A stretch of DNA of 64,000 nucleotides, taken from the NCBI GenBank assembly GCA_002278935.1, contig NCJL01000002.1, positions 208,267 through 272,266 on the forward strand, given 5' to 3'. The DNA is from Gallionellales bacterium 39-52-133. GTDB lineage: Bacteria; Pseudomonadota; Gammaproteobacteria; Burkholderiales; Gallionellaceae. A program made the translations under genes and the position numbers. Positions 10,263 through 18,714 of the stretch are shown here, one piece after another. Within the stretch, counting starts at the first letter, position 1; each line of letters opens with the position of its first letter. Below the pieces are notes generated by a model. That model ran no database searches. It was given only the letters and a program-made list of their open reading frames with translations, and was not told where the DNA came from.

Positions 10263-10295
10263 TTGCCGCGTTACCCGCTGCTCTAGTTGTAATTA

Positions 10296-10327
10296 ACAAA
10301 CCCCGCTCAGCGGGGTTTGTTTTTTTA
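10296..10327 (+). terminator. Rho-independent terminator of groESL
   Basis: A perfect 11-bp stem ACAAACCCCGC / GCGGGGTTTGT (10296-10306, 10310-10320) with a three-base loop is followed by a run of seven T's. Confidence 0.95.
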
Positions 10328-10369
10328 CGGGTATCGTCGGGAAATGCTGCTGATTTATTAAATTTTTAT

Positions 10370-10403
10370 CATTTCATCTGCCCAGAACCGGGCAGATGAA
10401 ATG
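10370..10403. repeat. Perfect 14-bp inverted repeat after groESL
   Basis: CATTTCATCTGCCC (10370-10383) and its exact complement (10390-10403) flank a six-base spacer. There is no T-run on either side, so it is not a standard terminator. It is the only structure seen in the 338-base stretch between groEL and tRNA-Phe apart from the groEL terminator and the tRNA promoter. Confidence 0.6.
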
Positions 10404-10522
10404 GCTGAAACTGTCGCCCAAAATAGGCTGCAAGTAAGCAGATGCGCCGCAAGTAAACAGGCAAAAGTTTAGCGGGCATTGGGCTTGTGCCAGTGCATGC
10501 AAGATGAATTTACTCAAGCAAT

Positions 10523-10550
10523 TTGCAATAATTGCGTTTGCGGCTATAAT
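10523..10550 (+). promoter_or_regulatory. Promoter of tRNA-Phe
   Basis: TTGCAA (10523-10528), 16 bases, then a perfect TATAAT (10545-10550), followed by a GC-rich discriminator (GCCCGAC) of the kind linked to stringent control of stable RNA genes. It lies about 50 bases before the mature tRNA 5' end. Confidence 0.78.
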
Positions 10551-10600
10551 GCCCGACTTCGCGGGAATCGAAAGATAATCGCGACAGTAAAAAGCAGTAT

Positions 10601-10676
10601 GGCTCGGTAGCTCAGTTGGTAGAGCAGTGGATTGAAGATCCTCGTGTCGGTGGTTCGATTCCGCCCCGAGCCACCA
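10601..10676 (+). tRNA. tRNA-Phe (GAA)
   Basis: A 76-base cloverleaf: acceptor stem GGCTCGG/CCGAGCC, D-loop with AGCTCAGTTGGTAGAGC, anticodon GAA in GGATTGAAGATCC, T-loop GGTTCGATTCC, discriminator A and encoded CCA. Confidence 0.98.
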
Positions 10677-10683
10677 GTATTTG

Positions 10684-10717
10684 AAAGGCCTGCAGAGATG
10701 CAGGCCTTTTTCTTTTT
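10684..10717 (+). terminator. Rho-independent terminator of tRNA-Phe
   Basis: AAAGGCCTGCA (10684-10694), loop GAGA, TGCAGGCCTTT (10699-10709), an 11-bp perfect stem that runs into TTTTTCTTTTTC. Confidence 0.93.
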
Positions 10718-10875
10718 CTGTAATTCCCTGCTTTTAGCCAGGCAGCCTGCATGAAGTACTGTCAAGGTACGAAGGCTTCTAAATTTAAAATTTTTACTGG
10801 TCCTGTAGAAGCGGTAAACTGCGGCTCCCAGAATGGCTCGTTTTCTGCCATTGCATCCACTCTTGAAGTAATCGC

Positions 10876-12747
10876 TCATTGCTCCCGATTCGGCATCTGT
10901 GAAATAGAAAGCCGCCGTAACGTCGGTCGCTGCTTGACCTGGTGCCCGCTCATGCGCTCGAGTATGCCGGCCAGAAAGCGCACAGTTTCAATGATGTACG
11001 GGCCCTTGTTCAGCATGACGCACTCTGCTCGTATCGACATGGCGGCATCGGATACTTCCGCGCGGGAAGGCATGCCGTGCTTGGCCATGTTCTCCAGCAC
11101 CTGCGTTGCCCAAATAACCGGGATATGCGCCGCTTCGCACATCCACAGAATTTCTTCCTGAACTTCGGCCAGCCGTTCAAAGCCAACTTCGACGGCAAGA
11201 TCACCCCGTGCGACCATTATTCCGACAGGCGGGCGGCGCAGGCCGGCTAGCAGGATCTTCGGCAATTGCTCGAATGCCTGGGCGGTTTCAATCTTCAGTA
11301 TGATTCCCAGATGTCCGGCATTACGTTGATCCAGCAATCGATGCAGGATCAACACATCATCCGGCGTTCTTATGAAGGACAATCCCACCAGATCGATCGC
11401 TGACAAGAGTACATCCAGATTGCGGATGTCAGTCTCGGTCAACGCCGGAATATCGAGATCGGTCAGTGGAAGGTTGATTCCTTTCTCGGCTGCCAGCTTG
11501 CTTCCCTGCGGTGCGGCATGGGTGATTTTGACATGCAGATGGTTGCCGCTATTGGACTGAATTATCCCGCCGATTTTTCCATCATCGAACCAGATGGGCT
11601 GCCCCGCTCTGGCGGCATCGAATACTGCGTCCAGCGTGCATGGAATGGATGCGGCTTGCACCAGATTGTTGTTGTCGTCATATCGCGCTGCAGCTCCTGC
11701 TTGGTTCTTGCGTGTGACCATCAGGTCATCGCCGATATGCAGCAATATAGTCTGGAATACTTCCGGTACAGGCGAAACGCGGCCTTGTGCAATCAACTTG
11801 TTCCTGCGATAAAGACCGCACCATGCCTGTTCTGCGATATAAGCATGCTTCCGGCAATGCGCCAGCCATGAATTATCATTGCGAGAGGCAAGAAAAAATT
11901 CGCGTGTCAGTCCGCGGGTGTCCTCAATTATTACGATATCCCCATTGAGCGCCTGGGCAAGCAATTGTTGATCGATCGGAAGCGATGCATACACCGGCGC
12001 ATTCGGAGGTTGTTGCTGCTCGCGGGGTGTCAGCCAAACCGCAGTGGGCTCGATAATATTGCCACGCATATCCCGCCTGACTTTGATCTCGACAAGTTTA
12101 CCGGCAGCACCGATGTAGCCGGTACGGAGCTTTGGCCCTGCCAGGTCTGCCAACACCTTGCAATTCATTCCCAGTTCGCTCTCCGCCTTGCGCAGATTGG
12201 CGATCATCGCCAACCACGCTTCGGCATTGTCATGTGCACAGTTGATCCGCATGATGGTCATCCCCGCTTTGACTAATTCACGCACCAGCACCGCATCAGT
12301 GGCGGCTTCGCTCGGCATCGTTACCATGATGCGTGTACTCAGTCTGGCAGCGGGTTTCCCAAGAAGCGTCCGGGCATGCGCGTTGAGGTATTGTTCCCCG
12401 GCCCTGATATCCACCGAATCTGTTCTGTCCCTTTCGCTGCGGGGTATACCTGCCAATGTGCATGCGGCATCGAGTACGGCATCAAGACTGCTCAGGGCAT
12501 GCGCTTCCGAGCGGCCCAGCCTGCTCAGACCCATCAGTGCAAGATCTTGCTGCAGCTGGCGTATATCGTGTTGTCGTAGCGATACGTAGTGCAGCAAGTT
12601 GCGTGCGCTCGCCCGGTAGTGGGGTGGAATAATCGCGACATCTGCCTCAAACGAGTTTGCCAGGACTATTGCCTCGATACGCAAATTATTAAGAACGGGT
12701 AGAACGTGCTCGACAATGTTAGATTTTGAGAGGGAAGCGCGGTGCAT
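10876..12747 (-). CDS. Divergent pyruvate kinase with N-terminal extension and no C-terminal domain
   Basis: A 623-residue protein. The pyruvate kinase barrel is present from about residue 135 (STRIMVTMPSEAATD, then MRINCAHDNAEAW with the catalytic Arg/Asn, LADLAGPKLRTG). The catalytic Lys/Glu/Asp segments follow: GIILKIETAQAFEQLPKIL, VGIMVARGDLAVEVGFERLA, and IWATQVLENMAKHGMPSRAE. Unlike standard enzymes (about 470-480 residues) it has a unique helical N-terminus of about 130 residues, a long B-domain insert, and ends soon after the barrel with no regulatory C-terminal domain. Active-site residues look intact, so phosphoenolpyruvate/ADP chemistry is plausible, but allostery must differ. No clear ribosome binding site precedes the ATG. 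It is the only gene in its unit. Confidence 0.8.
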   Translation of the reverse strand: MHRASLSKSNIVEHVLPVLNNLRIEAIVLANSFEADVAIIPPHYRASARNLLHYVSLRQHDIRQLQQDLALMGLSRLGRSEAHALSSLDAVLDAACTLAGIPRSERDRTDSVDIRAGEQYLNAHARTLLGKPAARLSTRIMVTMPSEAATDAVLVRELVKAGMTIMRINCAHDNAEAWLAMIANLRKAESELGMNCKVLADLAGPKLRTGYIGAAGKLVEIKVRRDMRGNIIEPTAVWLTPREQQQPPNAPVYASLPIDQQLLAQALNGDIVIIEDTRGLTREFFLASRNDNSWLAHCRKHAYIAEQAWCGLYRRNKLIAQGRVSPVPEVFQTILLHIGDDLMVTRKNQAGAAARYDDNNNLVQAASIPCTLDAVFDAARAGQPIWFDDGKIGGIIQSNSGNHLHVKITHAAPQGSKLAAEKGINLPLTDLDIPALTETDIRNLDVLLSAIDLVGLSFIRTPDDVLILHRLLDQRNAGHLGIILKIETAQAFEQLPKILLAGLRRPPVGIMVARGDLAVEVGFERLAEVQEEILWMCEAAHIPVIWATQVLENMAKHGMPSRAEVSDAAMSIRAECVMLNKGPYIIETVRFLAGILERMSGHQVKQRPTLRRLSISQMPNREQ

Positions 12748-12763
12748 TTGACTGGGTCACACT

Positions 12764-12786
12764 TGTCATCATCGAATTGGATGACA
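12764..12786. promoter_or_regulatory. Inverted repeat TGTCATC-N9-GATGACA upstream of the pyruvate kinase gene
   Basis: Seven-base arms at 12764-12770 and 12780-12786 lie 17 bases before the pyruvate kinase start codon. A second symmetric site, CAGCAAA-A-TTTGCTG, lies at 12829-12843. Either could be an operator; no regulator is identified. Confidence 0.35.
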
Positions 12787-12847
12787 CTTGAATATACTTG
12801 GTGAAGATTTCACTTTTGTTACGCTGACCAGCAAAATTTGCTGATTG

Positions 12848-12887
12848 CGACAGACTTAAGGAGCGAGTGTTATTCGCCTGTCTGTCG
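12848..12887. repeat. Inverted repeat between the phn operon end and pyruvate kinase
   Basis: Arms CGACAGAC (12848-12855) and GTCTGTCG (12880-12887), with a second smaller complementary pair (GCGA/TCGC) inside. It lies 25 bases after the last gene of the phn operon. It lacks a T-run, so it is at best a weak terminator. Confidence 0.4.
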
Positions 12888-12911
12888 AACTGAAGCCGAG
12901 GGACGATGCGG

Positions 12912-13781
12912 TTACGTTATTTTGTGCGCGACCAGCAGCACAATGGCCATGCCAATCGCGCTGGCACTGGCACCCGCCAGGCGCCGCCGCCATCCCTCGC
13001 GCTCGCCCAGTAACAGGATGCCCAGGACCACCATCAGCAGGATGCCGCCATTGGCCAGCGTCACGGCATAGGCAGCCGGCAGCGCGCGCATGGCGAAGAT
13101 GACCAGCGAATAGGCCACGCCGACAGTGAGGCCGCCGGCCAATAATTTGAGCAGGCCTGGCCGTGCGGCCGGACGCCAGCGTCCTTCCTGAGCACGCAGT
13201 TCCAGCGTCAACACCAGCCACGCGATGCAAAATGCGGCGCTGACGAAACCCAGCGCATCTTCAAGGCGCACAAGCCGCACCACCGCCAGCTTGTCGCTGA
13301 GGCTGTATACGCTGGTCATTAGCGCGGCGAGCGCGGCCCAGGGCAGCGCTCGCCGCACGCCGATGGCGTGTTCGCGCGTGTCGAAGGCGATCAGCCACAG
13401 GCCGAACACGCTGAGCGCCACGCCGAACCAGGCCAGCAGGGGCAGCGAGCTGCCGAAGAACAAAGTTTCGCCCAGCGCCACCAGCAGCGGTGCGCTGCGC
13501 GCAAGCGGATAAACGGCACCCGCCGGTGCATGCCGGTAAGCATGGCGCAGCGCGACAAAATAAATTCCGTTGGCGAGACCGGTGACCAGGATGGTGCCGG
13601 CCAGAACCGGGTCGGCCATGGATAGCTGAACCACAGCAGGCATCGTCCACGGTGCAAACAGCAGCAGGTGCATGCCGACCGCCCACCACAAAAAATGCGC
13701 GGCGGCTGCCGTATGCCGCGCCAGCAGATTCCACGCCACGTGCATCAGCACCGCCAGTGCTATCGAAGCCAGCGCGCTCAT
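12912..13781 (-). CDS. EamA/DMT-family membrane transporter at the end of the phn operon
   Basis: A 289-residue protein of about ten hydrophobic helices in two similar halves, the pattern of drug/metabolite transporters. Examples are LASIALAVLMHVAWNLLARH at the start and ANGGILLMVVLGILLLGERE near the end. Its start overlaps the phnP stop by four bases, so it is co-transcribed and translationally coupled with the carbon-phosphorus lyase genes. The substrate is unknown; export of a by-product or uptake of an organophosphonate is inference. Confidence 0.85.
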   Translation of the reverse strand: MSALASIALAVLMHVAWNLLARHTAAAAHFLWWAVGMHLLLFAPWTMPAVVQLSMADPVLAGTILVTGLANGIYFVALRHAYRHAPAGAVYPLARSAPLLVALGETLFFGSSLPLLAWFGVALSVFGLWLIAFDTREHAIGVRRALPWAALAALMTSVYSLSDKLAVVRLVRLEDALGFVSAAFCIAWLVLTLELRAQEGRWRPAARPGLLKLLAGGLTVGVAYSLVIFAMRALPAAYAVTLANGGILLMVVLGILLLGEREGWRRRLAGASASAIGMAIVLLVAHKIT

Positions 13782-14539
13782 GCGTCCGAAAACTCCAGCA
13801 TCATTCCGTCATGCGCCAGCGTGACTGCTTCCGGCAGCGCCTGCGGCTGCTCATGCAGCCAGGCATCGAAATTGTGGCTGATATGCGTTAGCACCAGTTT
13901 CGTGTCGCCGAGCTGCTGATGCAGGGCAAGTGCAGCCGTCAGGTCATTATGGTTGCGCGGCGAATCGCTGCGTGGCGGGTGGGTGCAGTCGAGCACCACG
14001 GTGTGCGGCTGCCAGTGCTGCAAAAATGCCAGCGTGGCCGGCGGCAGGCCACAGGTGTCGGTGAGATAGGCAACCCGCTCGCCACGATGCTCGATGCAGA
14101 AACCGAGGGTGGGCTTTGAGTGGATAAGTGGCACCGGTGTAACGGTAAGACCGTCCAATTCAAATTCGCGGAATTTGGACAAGCGGTGAAAACGCAGCAG
14201 ACCTGGATTCTTGTACAGGTCGGCACAGCCTTCGGAATCCGGCGGGCCGTATACATCGATGTGTTCTCCGGTGCCCCAGCGCAGATGAAACAGACCCTGC
14301 ACGTGGTCGGGGTGATAATGGGTCAGCAGTACGCCGTTAATGCTTCCTGCCGGAAACCGTTCGCACAAATCCATCAGGCCTGCATCGATCAGGAGGCGCT
14401 GGCTGCCGGCTTCCACCACGGCACAGCAGGGATTACGCCGGCAATCCAGCGTGGCGCGGGCCATCACGCATGCGCTGCAATTGCAGCCATACAGCGGCAC
14501 GCCGCCGGCCGCGCCGGTGCCGGACAGGATCAGGCGCAT
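13778..14539 (-). CDS. phnP: Phosphoribosyl 1,2-cyclic phosphate phosphodiesterase PhnP
   Basis: A 253-residue metallo-beta-lactamase-fold enzyme that opens the cyclic phosphate product of the C-P lyase reaction. The metal-binding THYHPDHVQGL motif (about residues 75-85) and later CTHPP, LTHISH segments are visible. The N-terminal GCNCSACVMA cysteine cluster matches the structural zinc site of PhnP. It overlaps phnN by 10 bases. Confidence 0.93.
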   Translation of the reverse strand: MRLILSGTGAAGGVPLYGCNCSACVMARATLDCRRNPCCAVVEAGSQRLLIDAGLMDLCERFPAGSINGVLLTHYHPDHVQGLFHLRWGTGEHIDVYGPPDSEGCADLYKNPGLLRFHRLSKFREFELDGLTVTPVPLIHSKPTLGFCIEHRGERVAYLTDTCGLPPATLAFLQHWQPHTVVLDCTHPPRSDSPRNHNDLTAALALHQQLGDTKLVLTHISHNFDAWLHEQPQALPEAVTLAHDGMMLEFSDA

Positions 14540-15099
14540 GCGTCCTGTTCCTGTCCGGCCAGCAGCAGTTCGACCAGCGCGCGCCCCGCCGTCGCAATAT
14601 CCGCATCATTACGGATGCAGTTGATGCTACGGTTCATTGTGTGGAAAACCGGAGCATGGGTAAGGCGCCGCTCGATCTCTTCGGACGATTCACGCCCGCG
14701 CGCCTGCAGGCGCTGCCTGAGGATGGCAGGTGCAACCTCCACCAGCACCGGGGTCAGTTCATGATAGTTCAGCATCGCCCGGCCCAGGTATTCACGCGAG
14801 CCGTTGAGCACGACACTGCAGCCCTTGGCCAGCCACAGGTTGATTTCCTTGCCGATGCCGTAGCGCAGGCCATGGCTGGACCAGTGCATGGCGAACAGCC
14901 CGCCCGCCAGGCGCGCGTCAAATTCCGCATCGTTTAGCGCGATATGGTTTTCGCCGCCGGCATCATGCGGTCGCGTGATATAGCGGTGCGCAAACACGAT
15001 ATTGCGGTGGCCGGAAAGTTGTTCGCGCGCGTGGCGCAGCAGGCTGTCCTTGCCGCTGCCGGAGGCGCCGATCACATAAAAAAGACGCGCTCTAGCCAT
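14530..15099 (-). CDS. phnN: Ribose 1,5-bisphosphate phosphokinase PhnN
   Basis: A 189-residue P-loop kinase (FYVIGASGSGKDSLL) related to guanylate kinase, making PRPP from ribose 1,5-bisphosphate. It salvages the ribose left after C-P lyase chemistry. The start at 15099 (MARARLF) overlaps the phnM stop by eight bases; the longer frame would run deep into phnM. Confidence 0.92.
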   Translation of the reverse strand: MARARLFYVIGASGSGKDSLLRHAREQLSGHRNIVFAHRYITRPHDAGGENHIALNDAEFDARLAGGLFAMHWSSHGLRYGIGKEINLWLAKGCSVVLNGSREYLGRAMLNYHELTPVLVEVAPAILRQRLQARGRESSEEIERRLTHAPVFHTMNRSINCIRNDADIATAGRALVELLLAGQEQDACA

Positions 15100-16252
15100 G
15101 GCCGGCCACAGTCGAATAGCTGCGCACGCCGTTGACCCATACCTGCTCGACATGCGGCAGGCCGCCCAGATGGTTGATTGCGATCAGGTCGGCGCGTTTG
15201 TTGACGGCGATTTCACCGCGATCGAGCAAACCGGAGGCACGGGCGGGATTGGCACTGACCAGGCGCACCGCCTCGGGCAGCGAGATGCCGGTCAGTTCAG
15301 GCAGTTTCATCACGGCATTCAGCAGTGCCGCCGGTGAATAGTCGCCGCACAGGCAGTCGGCAACACCGGCCTTGACTGCATCCACCGCCTTCATTGAGCC
15401 GGACTGCGATTTGCCGCGCAACACATTCGGCGCGCCGAACAGGGTGTAGACCCCGTTTGCTTTGGCGGCCTGGGCCGTTTCAAGGTTGATGGGGAATTCA
15501 GAAATAGCCGCGCCCAGTGTTTTCATGATGTCGATTTTCTGCGGCGTATCGTCGTCGTGGCTGGCAATCGAGATGCCGCAGCGGCGCGCGGTTTCGGCCA
15601 GCACCTGCATGCGCTGTACCGCGCCCTCGGCGGCGGCGAATTTGGCATCAAGGATCGCGTCCAGTTCCTCGGCATTTTTCTTGTAGGTGCGCGAGAGATA
15701 GTTGCGGTAGGCGTCGATATCCTTGAACTGACCCTGTCCTGGCGTGTGGTCCATAAAGGACAGCAAATGCAATTCGTTGTTGACCAGTAGCGATTCCAGC
15801 ACTTCCTGCGCGGTGGTATCGGTGATTTCGTAGCGCGCGTGCACGCGGTTGTCGACCAGCGCGTGCGGCTGCCACGCATGCACCGCGCGTGCCACTTCCG
15901 CGGCAAAGGCATTGTTGCGCACGCCCAGCTCGGCATTGGCAAATGACAGCGCGTGAAAAATGGTGGTGACGCCGGCGGCGGCATTGCGCCTGTCGGCCTG
16001 GGCGCAGGCGAAATCAAGCGGAAAATGCACATTCGGGCGCGGCTCAACCTCCTTTTCCAGCGCATCGCAGTGCAGGTCTATCATGCCCGGCATCAGTGTC
16101 TTGCCGCTCAGGTTGACCGCTTGCGCGCCGCTGCCGGATTCGGGATTGATGGCAGCGATGACGCCGTTGTCGAGCAGCACGGCGGCGTCTTCGAGCACGC
16201 TGTCAAACAGCACCACGCGTGCGCCGGTCAGATAAAGTTTGTTTGTGTTCAT
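15092..16252 (-). CDS. phnM: Alpha-D-ribose 1-methylphosphonate 5-triphosphate diphosphatase PhnM
   Basis: A 386-residue amidohydrolase-fold enzyme. After a short beta-strand domain it shows MPGMIDLHCDALEKEVEPRP (metal site), a SFMDHTPGQGQF segment, ISIASHDDDTP and CGDYSPAALL, all typical of PhnM. It removes pyrophosphate from the triphosphate intermediate before C-P bond cleavage. The start ATG overlaps the phnL stop by four bases. Confidence 0.95.
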   Translation of the reverse strand: MNTNKLYLTGARVVLFDSVLEDAAVLLDNGVIAAINPESGSGAQAVNLSGKTLMPGMIDLHCDALEKEVEPRPNVHFPLDFACAQADRRNAAAGVTTIFHALSFANAELGVRNNAFAAEVARAVHAWQPHALVDNRVHARYEITDTTAQEVLESLLVNNELHLLSFMDHTPGQGQFKDIDAYRNYLSRTYKKNAEELDAILDAKFAAAEGAVQRMQVLAETARRCGISIASHDDDTPQKIDIMKTLGAAISEFPINLETAQAAKANGVYTLFGAPNVLRGKSQSGSMKAVDAVKAGVADCLCGDYSPAALLNAVMKLPELTGISLPEAVRLVSANPARASGLLDRGEIAVNKRADLIAINHLGGLPHVEQVWVNGVRSYSTVAGHG

Positions 16253-16971
16253 AGCATCTCCTTGAGTAATTCTTCGACGGCAGGCGGCGGGGTCAGTACG
16301 ATGACCCGGTCGGCCAGCCTGCGGGTGGTTTCGGGGTGGTGAAAGATGGCAAGCATGGCGGTGCCTTCAGTTTTCAGGCGCTCGATCAGACGGATCACGC
16401 ATTCGGCGGTTTCCGGGTCCAGACTGGCAGTGGGCTCGTCGAGCAGCAGCAGGCGCGGTCTCGCGATAAAGCCGCGCGCGAGGTTTACGCGCTGGCGCTC
16501 TCCGCCGGAAAAAGTGGCAGGCGATACGCTCCACAGCCTTTCAGGCAGGTTCATTTCTGCCAGCAATTCTGCCGCGCGCTGACGTGCTTCCTCGCGCGCA
16601 ACACCGTTCATAAACAGCGGATGCGCGACGACATCCAGCGTGGACTGGCGCGGCAGGCAGTGCAGGAACTGCGTGACAAAACCGATTTCGCGGCGGCGCA
16701 GTTCCAGGATCTGGTGATCGCTGGCGAGGCAGATATCCAGCTCGTGACCCTGCGCATCGCGGTAAAGGATGCGCCCGCCGGTGGGCAGATAGCTGCGGTA
16801 GATGCCTTTCAGTACCGAGGATTTTCCCGCGCCGGTGGGGCCGACCAGCGCGGTCAGTTCGCCCGCATGCACGCTGAAGCTGACATTGTGCGAGGACGGG
16901 ATCAGCTTGTTCTGTTCGTGCAGCTGGAAATATTTTCCATAGCCATCCACCTGCAATACTGGTTTTGCCAT
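16249..16971 (-). CDS. phnL: C-P lyase complex ABC-like ATPase PhnL
   Basis: A 240-residue ABC ATPase with Walker A GPTGAGKSS, signature FSGGERQRVNLARGF and Walker B LLLLDEPTASLD. The short N-terminus (QVDGYGKYFQLHEQNKL) and position after phnK identify it as PhnL, an accessory ATPase of the C-P lyase rather than a transporter component. Confidence 0.93.
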   Translation of the reverse strand: MAKPVLQVDGYGKYFQLHEQNKLIPSSHNVSFSVHAGELTALVGPTGAGKSSVLKGIYRSYLPTGGRILYRDAQGHELDICLASDHQILELRRREIGFVTQFLHCLPRQSTLDVVAHPLFMNGVAREEARQRAAELLAEMNLPERLWSVSPATFSGGERQRVNLARGFIARPRLLLLDEPTASLDPETAECVIRLIERLKTEGTAMLAIFHHPETTRRLADRVIVLTPPPAVEELLKEML

Positions 16972-16981
16972 TGTGCTTTCC

Positions 16982-17839
16982 TTATAAGGCGGAAGCCACC
17001 AGCCGCTGGGTATAGGCGTGCTGGGGGTCTTCCAGAATTTGGTCGGTCAGCCCCGCCTCTATCACGCGGCCGTACTTCATCACGATGGCGCGGCCGGTCA
17101 ACAGGCGGATCACGCCGAGGTCGTGGGTCACCACGATCATCGAGGTTTTCAGTTCCTGCTGGATTTCCAGGATCAGGTCGAGAATACGGGCCTGCACCGA
17201 GAGATCGAGGCCGGTGGTGACCTCGTCCAGAAACAGCAGGGGCGGCCGCGTCGCCAGCGCCTTGGCGATCTGCACGCGCTGCTGCATGCCGCCGGAAAAA
17301 TTCTTCGGCAGATCATCCACCCGCGACAGCAACACTTCGGTGCGCGCCAGCAAGCTTTTGGCGCGTTCGCGGATGGCACCGTAGTCCATCAGGTCGCTCA
17401 TCAGCAGGCGCTCGGCAATATTGCCGCCGGCGGTGATGTTGAAGTTGAGGCCGCGCTGCGGGTTCTGGTACACCATGCCGAAGCGGTGGTTGCGCAGCCA
17501 GCGTTGCTGCGCCGCATTCAGCGCGAACAGTTCGTGCTGTTTGCCTGATTTTCCCCCCTCCGCAGCGCTGACCGGATCATAGAAAATCGCCTCGCCGGCA
17601 GACGGTGCCTGTTCCGAATACAGGGTATTCACCACGGTCGACTTGCCGCTGCCCGATTCGCCCATGATGCCCAGAATCTCGCCTTCAAACAGATCAAAGG
17701 AAACGCCGTGCATCGCCACCAGGCTGTCGCAGTGCGGGCACAGATTGGTATCCGCTTCGGGGCCGGTGGAGTCTATGCATTGCGGGCAGCCGGGGCCGTA
17801 AATCTTGCCGAGATTGCGCACTTCGAGAATCTTGTTCAT
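16982..17839 (-). CDS. phnK: C-P lyase core ABC-like ATPase PhnK
   Basis: A 285-residue ABC ATPase (GESGSGKSTVVN, NFSGGMQQRVQIAKAL, LLFLDEVTTGLD) that docks on the PhnGHIJ core. Two CxxC pairs near the start (GPGCPQCIDS and LCPHCDS, about residues 18-39) form a zinc-ribbon-like insert seen in many PhnK proteins. The start overlaps the phnJ stop by four bases. Confidence 0.94.
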   Translation of the reverse strand: MNKILEVRNLGKIYGPGCPQCIDSTGPEADTNLCPHCDSLVAMHGVSFDLFEGEILGIMGESGSGKSTVVNTLYSEQAPSAGEAIFYDPVSAAEGGKSGKQHELFALNAAQQRWLRNHRFGMVYQNPQRGLNFNITAGGNIAERLLMSDLMDYGAIRERAKSLLARTEVLLSRVDDLPKNFSGGMQQRVQIAKALATRPPLLFLDEVTTGLDLSVQARILDLILEIQQELKTSMIVVTHDLGVIRLLTGRAIVMKYGRVIEAGLTDQILEDPQHAYTQRLVASAL

Positions 17840-18714
17840 GCCGCTACTCCCTGAACCTGTTCGGCCCGCTGTAATTGCTCATCGCACCAGTCGCTGTCCG
17901 AGCACTGGTAAGTCTTGTTGCCGGCATCACCGACAAATTCGTCGAGGAACGAATTCGCGCAGCCGCAGCGCGCACAGACGCGACGCTGCCCCGCCTCATC
18001 GCGAAAATCCTCGACGCGGAAGGGCACGTCGCTGAACACCAGCGGTTCGGCGCGGGTGTGCGGCGGCACCGCATAAATCTTTTTTTCGCGCCCTGCGCCA
18101 AACAATAAAAGTGCTGCGGAGTTGTTGAGCTTCGCCACATCCCAGCGCGGGATGGGTGAGGGGTCGATCACATAGTGGCCGTTGATGCGGGTCGGGTAGC
18201 GGTGCGAGATGGTGATCTCATCGTACTTGACGATATCCTCGTAGAGCTTGACCAGCAGCCGCGAATAATCGGCCTCGCCGTGCATGGTCTTGCGCTTGTT
18301 TTCGGAAGACTCGACCACCACCAGCGGGTCGGGGTAAGGCACTTGCAGCACGATGATTTGTTCTGCAGTCAGAGGAAGCTCTGGGATGCGGTGGCGTGTC
18401 TGCAGCAGCGTGCATTCCGCGGTGCAGGTGGTGGTGGAAACGCCGGGGCAGGTCATCTCGATAAACTGGCGCAGATTGACCGCGTTCACCGAGTCGTCCG
18501 ATCCCTGGTCTATAACCTTGACGATTTCATCCGGCCCGATCAGCGCCAGTGTCAGTTGCAGGCCGCCAGTGCCGAAGCCGCGCCCCATCGGCATTTCGCG
18601 CGAGGCGTAGGGCACCTGGTAACCGGGAATGGCGATGGCCTTGAGGATGGCGCGGCGCACTTCCTTTTTGGCGTATTCGTCGAGGAAGCCGAAGTTGTAA
18701 GCGTGGCTGGTCAT
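17836..18714 (-). CDS. phnJ: Radical SAM C-P lyase catalytic subunit PhnJ
   Basis: A 292-residue subunit that cleaves the carbon-phosphorus bond. The glycine-radical/thiyl chemistry requires the C-terminal cysteines, seen here as CARCGC about 25-30 residues before YQCSDSDWC. The N-terminal half has MPMGRGFGTGGLQLTLALIG and GSDDSVNAVNLRQF, both conserved. It overlaps phnI by four bases. Confidence 0.97.
   Translation of the reverse strand: MTSHAYNFGFLDEYAKKEVRRAILKAIAIPGYQVPYASREMPMGRGFGTGGLQLTLALIGPDEIVKVIDQGSDDSVNAVNLRQFIEMTCPGVSTTTCTAECTLLQTRHRIPELPLTAEQIIVLQVPYPDPLVVVESSENKRKTMHGEADYSRLLVKLYEDIVKYDEITISHRYPTRINGHYVIDPSPIPRWDVAKLNNSAALLLFGAGREKKIYAVPPHTRAEPLVFSDVPFRVEDFRDEAGQRRVCARCGCANSFLDEFVGDAGNKTYQCSDSDWCDEQLQRAEQVQGVAA

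Noticed and set aside
10544..10879. Minus-strand ORF of 111 codons containing GSGRNRTTDTRIFNPLLYQL
   Set aside because: This is the antisense of tRNA-Phe, a well-known false protein in databases. The strand also carries the pyruvate kinase end.
16336..17220. 294-codon plus-strand ORF opposite phnL and phnK
   Set aside because: Shadow of two strongly conserved ABC ATPase genes.
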